Origin: Hemicentrotus pulcherrimus
Lineage: Eukaryota; Echinodermata; Echinoidea; Camarodonta; Strongylocentrotidae
Direction of reading: 5' to 3'
Assembly (NCBI GenBank): GCA_003118195.1
Contig: BEXV01000977.1
Span: forward strand, 82,251-106,968
Length of the DNA: 24,718 nt
Shown piece after piece: positions 17,600-24,718 of the stretch (its first letter is position 1; every line of letters starts with the position of its first letter). A program made the position numbers and the translations under genes. The notes under the pieces are model-generated. The model saw only the letters and a list, made by a program, of their open reading frames with translations, was not told where the DNA came from and made no database searches.

Positions 17600-18615
17600 C
17601 ATGTGGTACCCCCCTATAACACTCTTATGGGGGTATGCCACGCCTCCCACCCCTGGGGTTAAATCATTGCACCCTCATGCGTTACCATTGTTTGTAACTT
17701 ATAACATTCCACTCTGAAGTAACCCTGTCCTATCCCTGGGGCTAAATCATTTGCTCCCTCATGCACCCCATCATGTATATTCAGAGTATGGTGGATGGTT
17801 TGACTTACACATCAGTTGTCTGTTTAACATTGTGTATGACTTACTGATTATCCTTCAGACCACACCCTGCCTATAGCCCTCATCCTGCATAGCCCCCACC
17901 CCTTGTGGTATATCATTTGCACCTTCTTTTACCCTCTTGTCTTTTTGTAATAACAAGATTATGGTGGATGATTTTATTCTTATATAACTCTGTTTTAATA
18001 ATACCAGTATTGTGTGACCGACAGATATCACTTCGTACCTCATCCTTTAAAGTACGCATACACCTACCCCACCCCTAGGGGGAATTCATTGGCACCCTCA
18101 TACACCATCTCATTTCATCTATGTGTATAACCAGAGTATGGTGGCTGCTTTAAATTCTACATCAAGTTCTCTCTCACCAGTATTGTGTCATTTGTGTGAC
18201 ACTCAAAATTTCTATTAATACCCCACCCTGGCCAGTACCCCTACCCCACCCCTTGGGGTTAATAAGATGTACTATTATGCACTTATCTATGTCTCATCTA
18301 TGTGTAATAACAAGAGAATGGCGGAAGATTTCATCCCTGAACTTATTTGTTACCATCAGTTAGGACTTGCTGATTCTGCTTTCACACACCACGCCCCTTC
18401 CCCGTGCCCCTACCTACTTCAATTCCTTGGGGTATATCACTGACACCCTCATGTACCCTTTGATGTGTATTACACCAGAGTGTGGTGGAAGACTTTTCTA
18501 TTATTACCTCTCTCTATGGCCTCCTCCCTGTGTTTTATAACCTACATGTACAAGTTCTCGCATCCTTTGGGGTAATCATTTGCACCCTTCCGCACCCTGC
18601 TAACAAAGAGAATGG
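17600..18615. repeat. Diverged ~175-bp tandem array
   Basis: Units are anchored on CACCCCTTGGGGTAAATCAT, followed by TTGCACCCTCATGCACC, at about 17655, 17738, 17905, 18078, 18255, 18429 and 18569. Spacings are 83, 167, 173, 177, 174 and 140. Between anchors recur GTAATAACAAGAGTATGGTGG, then GAAGATTTT and ACCAGTATTGTGT. Units are heavily diverged, so the array is old. It lies wholly in the last intron. Confidence 0.85.
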
Positions 18616-18619
18616 TTGA

Positions 18620-18658
18620 AGATGGTGCCTCTACACATAATGTGCAGAGGCACCATCT
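18620..18658. repeat. Near-perfect 39-nt palindrome
   Basis: AGATGGTGCCTCTACACAT (18620-18638), one central A, then ATGTGCAGAGGCACCATCT (18640-18658). The 19-bp arms differ at one position. It begins within the end of the last 175-bp array unit (GAAGATGG), so it may have formed by inverted duplication of array sequence. Confidence 0.9.
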
Positions 18659-18688
18659 CAAAGTTTATGTTCTGAACTAAGGTGTACT

Positions 18689-18882
18689 CTTCAAAGCCCG
18701 TCTGTACTAGTTTGGCCAGGGGGATTAGACCTCCCTGCAAGATCACTGTCAGGTTGTTATTTCATCAAATCAGCACTCAACTAACATAAAGAAAGGGGAT
18801 CATGGGGACCAACAGGCACGGATTAGGCATTGTTTGCTATATGGGCGCAAGTAGTTATAAGTAGTGCAGTGGGGCTTTGAAG
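18689..18882. mobile_element. MITE with CTTCAAAGCCC ends
   Basis: CTTCAAAGCCC at the left and GGGCTTTGAAG at the right form an 11-bp perfect terminal inverted repeat, 194 bp end to end. A diverged inverted copy lies at 14105-14298. No coding capacity. Confidence 0.8.
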
Positions 18883-19215
18883 ACTTATTTGGTACAATTG
18901 ATAGTCTTGTTCATTACATTTGTTTGGTTGTGGTGCTCCATACATTCAATCTGTCCTTACATTGCCTTGCCAGTGTATTCTGAAATGTACTCTTCAAAGG
19001 TATCATGCTTACTAGATTGTCGTGTTCATCACATTTGCTGTATAGTCATGGTACCCTTTTACGTGCATTCGGTCTGGATATAGATTGCATTGTGACTCTA
19101 TACATGTACACTGTATGTTCTGAACTTACTGGTAAATGTTTTCTTGAAGACTAATACACTTATTTGATTGTAATCATGCTATTGTTTAACATGTCCTTCA
19201 TAATAGCATTTACTT
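18883..19215. repeat. Two or three diverged tandem units of ~120 bp
   Basis: GATAGTCTTGTTCATTACAT, then TTG...TGGTG and CATTCAATCTG (about 18901-18954) recurs as GATTGTCGTGTTCATCACAT, then TTG...ATGGTA and CATTCGGTCTG (about 19015-19077). A weaker third copy follows near 19160-19215. TGTACTCTTCAAAG is also shared with the left end of the adjacent MITE (18684-18697 and 18986-18999). Confidence 0.55.
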
Positions 19216-20840
19216 GTTCATCTTCATATTGTGTGCTCTTTTTTGTGTTCTTCATGCATTTTTTATGCCTGAAAATCTTGGGTATTTATTAAAGAGAATG
19301 ACCTGCTTAAACCAAATTTTTAGACAATTGCAGATTGCATATACCAATTTTTCCTACTTAAGTCTGATTTCTCACTTTGCTGATGTTTAAAATAGAAGGG
19401 AGGATGCTTTGAAGAGTAGTAGTAGTTGCAATCGGAATTTGAAAATTTTTTATATGAATGAGCTGAGTTGGAAGATCTAATATGTTCAAGAGGGCAGAAT
19501 GAAAAGTTACCTTTTTGTTTGTGAAAGGAAACATAATTTTTTTAATATTTTTTTTAAACAGTTTTTTTTTGGGTTCTTCTTCTTTGTTTTGAAATAAAGA
19601 AATTGTCCCTAGAATCATTAGCCCTGGAGGAAACAAAAATGCTTTAAGGGGAACACATACAACATAGATCAAAATGGTATTGATATTGATAAGTACTCAT
19701 GTTTTATCTTTGTATGTAGCTAATCCAGGCTTTGTTTAATATTTACAGTCAATTAGTCTAAAGCTTTCGTAGCAGGAGAGTACTTTGAGAAAAGACTACT
19801 ACAATTAGCTCGACTCACAGTTTAAAGTTTTAGCCATATAATGCTTATTCATATAATGCCCTTACTTCTGTCGGTGTAATCATTGAAATTCTATGTATTT
19901 ATATAGTACTCCATACCAAGTTGCAAAGTTGATCCTTTGTAGACATGAATATTTACTCTTTCTCTTCTTTGTAATATGTACTTTTTATTACATATCTGTA
20001 TAATCATTCTTTATGTCTAAAATGTCCTAAAAGTGTGCCTCTCCCTTCTGCACTCATCATTTTTTTACGGAAATAAACTACTCTTCCTTCCTTCCAGTTC
20101 CCCCTTCTTGCAATCTGAAACAATGAAATATCATATGTGCAAAGCCAGAAGGGCATTAACTCATATAAATGTACTTTAAAAAAGAGTTAACGCTCTTCTG
20201 GCTCTGAACAGACGATATGGTTTACTGACAAGTTACGTACTCCATTAAAGGCTCAAGCTACCTGCTTCACATGTCATGCTTTAGCTTTACTACATACCTT
20301 GCTGTTTCCACAACGTACATGTATAATATCCATTATTCATTAGAGGTAGTCATCATGTTGAAAATATTCAAAGTGCCCTTTGATTAGCAATGCTCCATGT
20401 ATTCCATCCATTATCAACATTGCACACATTATTGCATCGTGCACCAAGTCAATAGTTTAAGATCAGCGATTTGAATTTATATTTGGACTGTTTTAGCACA
20501 ACATTAAATTGTGAAATATTCCTTTCAATATTCCTTCATTTTGTTATTTATTCATAGCAACCAAAGGGCTGCATTGATATGATACATACATTTTCCACAT
20601 GATTATAAACATTATTCAATTCAGTACAATGAAATTTGTAAATTATGAATATAAATACATGTGGATCATTAATACAAAGAACATTACAAATCATTCGGGT
20701 ACATCATATGACAAGTAAATAGGTACAAGAAAAAAGGAAACAACATAGACATAACATATCATTGATTTCAATAATCAAGAAGTTATTAGTTTCAATTTTT
20801 CATTGTTTTTTAATGAATTTTGTTTTTGATTTTTCTTTAG
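19216..20840. other. Rest of intron 12, small foldback only
   Basis: AT-rich. Apart from the inverted repeat at 20143-20203 and a T-rich tract near 19536-19570, nothing is recognised. It ends in GATTTTTCTTTAG, the acceptor of the terminal exon. Confidence 0.5.
20143..20203. repeat. Short inverted repeat (20-bp arms)
   Basis: AGCCAGAAGGGCATTAACTC pairs with GAGTTAACGCTCTTCTGGCT across a 21-base AT-rich loop; 18 of 20 positions match. It would form a stable hairpin in the intron transcript. Confidence 0.75.
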
Positions 20841-20888
20841 GAGGATGGGGACTTTGGAGGACAAGGAGAATATGCTGATCTGGTGTGA
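20841..20888 (+). CDS. HIP1: HIP1 terminal exon: acidic tail and stop
   Basis: Acceptor TTTTTCTTTAG; phase 0. It encodes EDGDFGGQGEYADLV, then TGA (20886-20888). Joined to the GWEEG of exon 12 it gives a short acidic, glycine-rich tail, where vertebrate HIP1 also has a short acidic stretch after GWEEG. Total coding length then divides exactly by three. The call rests on splice signals and phase, not on sequence similarity. The end A-D-L-V has the form of a weak class III PDZ ligand; that is speculation. Confidence 0.65.
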   Translation, partial: EDGDFGGQGEYADLV

Positions 20889-21413
20889 AGAAGATGAATT
20901 CAACACACGTTTCTTAGAGCAGAGGATAGGAGGGAGAGGGGTTAGGCAGGTAGACCCATAGCACGTGGAGAGAGATGGTTTTGACATGCTCAAGCAAGCG
21001 CCGTCGTAGTTTAAATCATGAAGCCCCAGAAAGTGTCCCTCCTCCAGAAAATGTCTGGAAATGTATGTCTGTTTTCTTTGCATCCATCCACGTCTCGTCT
21101 GCTTGGAACACAGCAATATATGAAGGAAAATTATCGAGTGCTAGCTTACCTCATGGAATACAATGCATCAAAAAGAGCTTCAAGATCAGTTGGTCAAACA
21201 ACCTTGCCAAAAGAAACCAACAATGTTGTTTAGAGACCAAGATATTCAATTCCGATAATGAGAAGATGCACAATGCCAAAAACATGAAACAGGTGCGATT
21301 TTGTTTGTAGACCAATTTATTCATGTTGATTAATTAGTTTATCCACATACCAAAAACTGTTTCCATTATGGCTGCAAACCATACATGTATGTCCTTTGTC
21401 GGTTAAAGTTGCT

Positions 21414-21537
21414 CATGCGTGGGTATATAGAGGGCAGCACACCGACGTACGCACGGGAGCGTAATATCCCGTTGGCTCAGTGTTATGTAGTGATCGGCAA
21501 GTTGCCTACTTCACGAACGACTGTATACCCACGCATG
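21414..21537. mobile_element. Foldback element with CATGCGTGGGTATA ends
   Basis: CATGCGTGGGTATA (21414-21427) is exactly inverted as TATACCCACGCATG (21524-21537). Pairing continues outward imperfectly (AAAGTTGCT against AACATCTTT). The interior, about 96 bp, is GC-richer than its surroundings and non-coding. Confidence 0.85.
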
Positions 21538-21699
21538 AACATCTTTAAGTTTACCAGTATGTGAAGTATTAATAATGCAGGGAGATTTAAGGTCATGTTA
21601 CTGTGGCGCAATTGCAAAGAATTTCAAGAGAATCGACTCAAGGTCGGGTTCAGTACCCCATTGTATCACCTATAGAAATCATGTTCAGATTATGTAATA

Positions 21700-21900
21700 T
21701 GAGCGATGGCTCAGTGGTAGAGCAGTGGTTTTATAACCAGGGGGTCCTGGGTTCAAAGCCAAGCCAAGTCAATGAACTAGTGCCTTTTAGTGAGGCATTA
21801 AGAAGTCCCTCAGATAGGAATAAAGCTGTCGATCCCCTGGTTGATTGATTTCAAGCAAACACATGCGTCCATGTATATGTATAGCAGTTGGGTAAATAAA
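21700..21900 (+). mobile_element. tRNA-derived SINE
   Basis: TGGCTCAGTGGTAGAGC (21707-21723) is a good tRNA/Pol III A box and GGTTCAAAGCC (21750-21760) a B box at normal spacing. The anticodon region is degenerate (TTTATAA loop, poor stem), and no acceptor stem closes after the T arm. A non-tRNA body follows (about 21761-21890), ending in GTAAATAAA. This is a SINE head and body rather than a tRNA gene. Confidence 0.85.
21895..21900 (+). promoter_or_regulatory. AATAAA, possible poly(A) signal
   Basis: Hexamer at the 3' end of the SINE, about 1 kb after the HIP1 stop. It could supply an early polyadenylation site, or simply be the SINE tail. Confidence 0.3.
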
Positions 21901-21983
21901 CCAAACCCAAAAGTCCAATAAGTGATACCCAAGTCTATTGAAATTACCATAGGTTGATTTCTTTGAAAGTTTTTGTTAATCAG

Positions 21984-22140
21984 GGCCCCGTCTTACAAAG
22001 AATTGCGATCGATCGCAGTTTTGAAACAACGGTTCTCATTGGTTGATAGTGCGCGTGCTGTACAATACGCGCATGTAACAATGATCTTGATAGGCCAGTG
22101 CCATGTTGAGGTTGATCTCAACTCTTTGTAAGACGGGGCC
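21984..22140. mobile_element. MITE, GGCCCCGTCTTACAAAG family, CAG target duplication
   Basis: GGGCCCCGTCTTACAAAGA at the left and TCTTTGTAAGACGGGGCCC at the right are perfect complements. Taking GGCCCC as the element end leaves CAG on both sides (21981-21983 and 22141-22143) as a target duplication. The interior contains GCGATCGATCGC and is non-coding. Ends of this wording are, as I recall, common in sea urchin genomes. Confidence 0.92.
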
Positions 22141-22805
22141 CAGGTCTTTTATTTCTGTGAATAGTGTTTTTTTTTTTCTCATGTGTCCTACAGAAATATT
22201 GTTTACAATATTAGGTGCTAAACTGAACATCATATCAGTCATGGAGACTGCCCGCATATATTTATTTAGTTTTTGTCATGTACACGATGTAAGTATCTTA
22301 TTTATCCGCATGGGGGAATTGAAATAGCCCTGTATATGAGTTGTTGTTTGACCTGTAATAGATAATGTTAATCGTTTTCTTGGATTTAAGAATGATTCAT
22401 CAATTAGTTATTCATCAGTTACATATGATTGTATCCCACATAGCAAGAATCTTGCAACATGAGTGGTCCAAATGAGGTCAGATGAAAAATGATAGATTAC
22501 ATTTTTTGACTGTCATGGTGATAATTAAAACTATCACATTATATGGGATAGTCTTCGTTCGCTGATACTACCTAGGCATACACACTACTAGCTAATGGAC
22601 CATGGTTTTGCAAAATATCCCAAGGCTATTATGACGAAGGTCAACTCGAAGCGCCTTTGTGTAACAACACAAAAGCAGACGCAGATAGCTACTGTACAGT
22701 TAAATTCAAAGTATGTTTAGTGTTGACTTGTGTGTCTCTCATTCCTCTTCTTCTTTGAAAAGTATTGTTGACGTGGGATATACAGCACATAATCACCTCC
22801 TTTAC

Positions 22806-22932
22806 ACACTGGCTGGTGGACAAACTATCATTGCCTCTGTGATCTCGGGGGCCCTGCTATCTTCCCCCGCCTTCGGCAACATAGTAGCCCGAAGATCATC
22901 TCTGCGATGATAGTTCGTCCCATCGCCAGAGT
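22806..22932. repeat. Foldback sequence with ~60-bp imperfect arms
   Basis: ACTGGCTGGTGGACAAACTA, then TCATTGCCTCTGTGATCT is matched by the reverse complement of AGATCATCTCTGCGATGATA, then GTTCGTCCCATCGCCAGAGT. The middle (CCGCCTTCGGC) can pair further. It could be a decayed MITE; the short open frame over it is not supported. Confidence 0.7.
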
Positions 22933-23527
22933 CGTTGGTTATTATATGCTTACTGAATAATAGTAGCATTTAGACTAACAAAGGCAAAGGCAATACGATT
23001 TGGAAAAAATTGTCTCACACATTTACACTTGCGGTACATATTTACTATTACCTAGTTGCAATGTCTGGTTTATAATATGCTTTCATTTTAAATGGTTGCC
23101 CTCGAGTGTTGCAAGTATGCCCTTCATAGAATACGTGGGTTTCTAGATGAGTTGTAATCATATATGTTATAATGTACGATTATGTTTTGTTTGTAGAATT
23201 TTTTCTTTTTTATATATATATATATTTAACAAATCATGCATGGAAGCCTGTATAAGGATGTATAGTGAATCAAAGATTGAAGTATTATGAAGAAGGCCTA
23301 AAATTGCCGCCGCTTTTTCAAAATTTGTACGAAAAATTGTTCAACTTCCATGCATTTCTTACTACTTGTTGTATTTATCAAAAATAATTTCTATATTCTA
23401 TTTTTCTATTTATCACTCATGTATATAGCATTGTAAGAGGAAGAAAATGTTGAAACGATGCTTTTTGTTTGTTAAGTGTTCCAACAACCTGCATGTGTAT
23501 ATAAAAAAAAACCTTCATTCAAATTCA

Positions 23528-23533
23528 AATAAA
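23528..23533 (+). promoter_or_regulatory. AATAAA, possible poly(A) signal
   Basis: Canonical hexamer in CAAATAAAGAG, about 2.6 kb after the HIP1 stop. It sits in a TTCATTCAAATTCAAATAAAG tract like those near 2880, so it may instead be a retroelement tail. Confidence 0.35.
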
Positions 23534-24668
23534 GAGAACAAAATAAGATAAAGGACAATAATGAGATACATTAATCAATTCAAGGCAATGATGAAATCAT
23601 TCAACTTGAAACATTAAGGCATTAATATCGGGTACCTAAATCATTCTTGTGGATTATTTTGCTTCAAGTACATTTTATATTTAAGATGACCTGAGGATCG
23701 TTTCTGAAGCAGTGTTAAAATCTATGAAATTAATATTTGCATGCAAACGTTTTTCTCAATTGCCAAGAAATGGAAAGTTATGATTACTGTACATGATCAC
23801 AAAGTGTCTTGAAACCTGTAAGGTGAATGATTTATACTGTCCATTAAAGTTTTATTAAAGGTCTTAGAAAACTTAATTTCGATTTTACATAAAAAAGAAA
23901 TGTGATATTCATGTATGGTTTTAGATATCATTAGGTATTTGAAGTCATACCTGTACACTTGAATATTTTTTTTTATTTGGGAGGGAGAAGGGGGGTCAGG
24001 GGAATACATGTTGTGCATAAGATTTCTTTTACACATATGAGTTTTCATGCAAGAATTTCAGGCCTAACTATCTACATGTACATATCACAAAGATATACTT
24101 GTTGTGGACACAATTGTTTAGACAACTTGTTTTTTTTAATTATATTATTATCTAATTGATTGATTTAAATTCTAATTTGTATGGCCTGATCATATAATTT
24201 TTATATGTTCATAGTGTTTCCCATAATTAAACTGTAGTAAGGGGACTCTTTCACTTTAAAAAATACATGTTCAAACATGTTCTTGGAGGATTTTGGTTTT
24301 CTCACATTCAAAGAAAGATCAAAGAACAAGAAATTCTTTAATAGGCATGTCAAAGTATTAAAACAAAATCATTTTACGGCTTAGCAAACAGAATGTTGCT
24401 TTGAAGTTGAATATTTAAATAAGCATTATTTCTTGTATACATGTACATGTATTTAACTGTTGCTTTCCTTTTGAGTGTAATGCTTCCTATATGTGTGTAC
24501 ATACAAACCTGTGTATACTCTTATCATATTAAAATGTGATATGACAAACAAATCTTTGCTGCGTCATCATTTGTATAATTTTGATGTATTTTGTGCAGTG
24601 ATGTTAGTAGAGAGTGAAAAATATTAGCTTCGAGAGGTGTTGTTCATGTGACCAGGGGCGTCGCTAAA
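23534..24668. other. 3' flank, no gene seen
   Basis: AT-rich, with several ATTAAA words, TACATGTA palindromes and a G-rich patch near 23980-24000. No coding frame or clear element is supported. Confidence 0.5.
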
Positions 24669-24718
24669 GGGGGGGGGGGTGTGGTGATGGTGTGACACCC
24701 CCCCCCCCCCCCCCCCCC
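24650..24718. repeat. G11 and C21 runs at the window end, possible transposon terminus
   Basis: CCAGGGGCGTCGCTAAAGG leads into a G run (24669-24679). After GTGGTGATGGTGTGACA comes a C run (24698-24718) that reaches the window edge. The two runs could pair. AGGGGCGTCGCTA is the sort of terminus seen on invertebrate DNA elements, but only one end is here, and the C-run length may be a sequencing artefact. Confidence 0.55.

Larger units (their letters stand above)
5004..20888 (+). other. HIP1: HIP1/HIP1R-type gene, 3' half (13 exons, 5'-partial)
   Basis: Huntingtin-interacting protein 1 family endocytic adaptor: in animals it binds phosphoinositides, clathrin and AP-2 and couples coated pits to F-actin. 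Thirteen exons, all with GT-AG introns, join in consistent phase to 528 codons plus TGA once the 97-base duplication in exon 9 is collapsed. Residues about 1-130 are coiled coil; about 130-295 match the region between coil and THATCH in vertebrate HIP1; about 295-510 are the THATCH (I/LWEQ) five-helix actin-binding module. Diagnostic stretches include GVKLEVNERIL, RWTEGL, EELMVCSHEIAASTAQL, VAASKVKAD, and ELRKQHYQLAGASEGWEEG. The family's ANTH domain and the first part of the coil are absent and expected upstream. The sequence fits HIP1 and HIP1R about equally in the core; the GWEEG end is HIP1-like. Invertebrates usually carry one such gene, so the symbol denotes the family. Confidence 0.93.
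20889..23533 (+). other. Probable HIP1 3' UTR
   Basis: No supported coding sequence follows the TGA. A canonical AATAAA occurs at 21895-21900 (at the end of a SINE) and at 23528-23533 (in a TTCAAA-rich tract). Either could end the transcript, so the 3' boundary is uncertain. Foldback elements and a SINE are embedded. Confidence 0.4.

Noticed and set aside
17600..18615. Regularly spaced repeats considered as a CRISPR array
   Set aside because: Eukaryotic intron, diverged ~175-bp units with no short identical repeats; a tandem minisatellite instead.
18620..18658. Palindrome considered as a microRNA precursor
   Set aside because: The 1-nt centre leaves no terminal loop and the arms are too short for a normal hairpin precursor; kept only as a palindrome.
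20775..21310. Overlapping 71-113-residue frames on both strands after the HIP1 stop
   Set aside because: No domain, no homology I recognise, and no splice continuity. They fall in the terminal exon and its 3' UTR.
21700..21772. Possible tRNA gene
   Set aside because: A and B boxes are good, but the anticodon stem does not pair, no acceptor stem closes the molecule, and a SINE body follows.
22713..22910. 65-residue frame
   Set aside because: Its second half lies in a foldback sequence, and no family is recognised.

Overview
This is eukaryotic, animal DNA: split exons with canonical GT-AG introns, AT-rich non-coding sequence, and many short foldback transposons, SINE-like repeats and minisatellites. 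The repeats (foldbacks ending in GGGCCCCGTCTTAC or GGGGGTGTTTCAC, frequent TACATGTA words, a tRNA-derived SINE) and the protein suggest a marine invertebrate deuterostome, probably a sea urchin. The species call is an inference from repeat style, not a proof.

The one well-supported gene is the 3' half of a HIP1/HIP1R (Sla2 family) gene on the + strand. It is made of 13 exons from 5004 to 20888. With one assembly duplication collapsed, they join in phase at every junction to 1587 nt, which is 528 codons plus TGA. The product is the end of the central coiled coil followed by a complete THATCH (I/LWEQ) actin-binding module. The N-terminal ANTH lipid-binding domain and the start of the coiled coil must lie upstream of the window. 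The protein links clathrin-coated pits to F-actin.

Layout. 1-894: no gene seen. 895-1416 (-): a RING/B-box TRIM-like fragment that lacks its first zinc ligand and stops inside the second B-box. 1848-2036: one copy of a dispersed repeat. 2940-4036: a direct tandem duplication of about 550 bp; each copy carries a minus-strand exon-like 54-codon frame with intact splice sites. 4037-5003: no gene, two adjacent small hairpins. 5004-16093: HIP1 exons 1-12 of this window, with introns full of foldback elements, a SINE-like repeat, a 60-bp tandem array split by a repeat, and a decayed duplicate of the fourth exon. 16094-20840: a 4.7 kb last intron holding two old tandem arrays (about 97-bp and about 175-bp units), a near-perfect 39-nt palindrome and an inverted-repeat partner of an element in an earlier intron. 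20841-20888: terminal coding exon. 20889 to about 23533: probable 3' UTR with two or three foldback elements and a tRNA-derived SINE. 23534-24718: no gene seen; it ends in G and C homopolymer runs.

Two single Ns (11730, 12483) mark contig joins. The second sits between exact 96-bp copies within an exon and breaks the frame as assembled.
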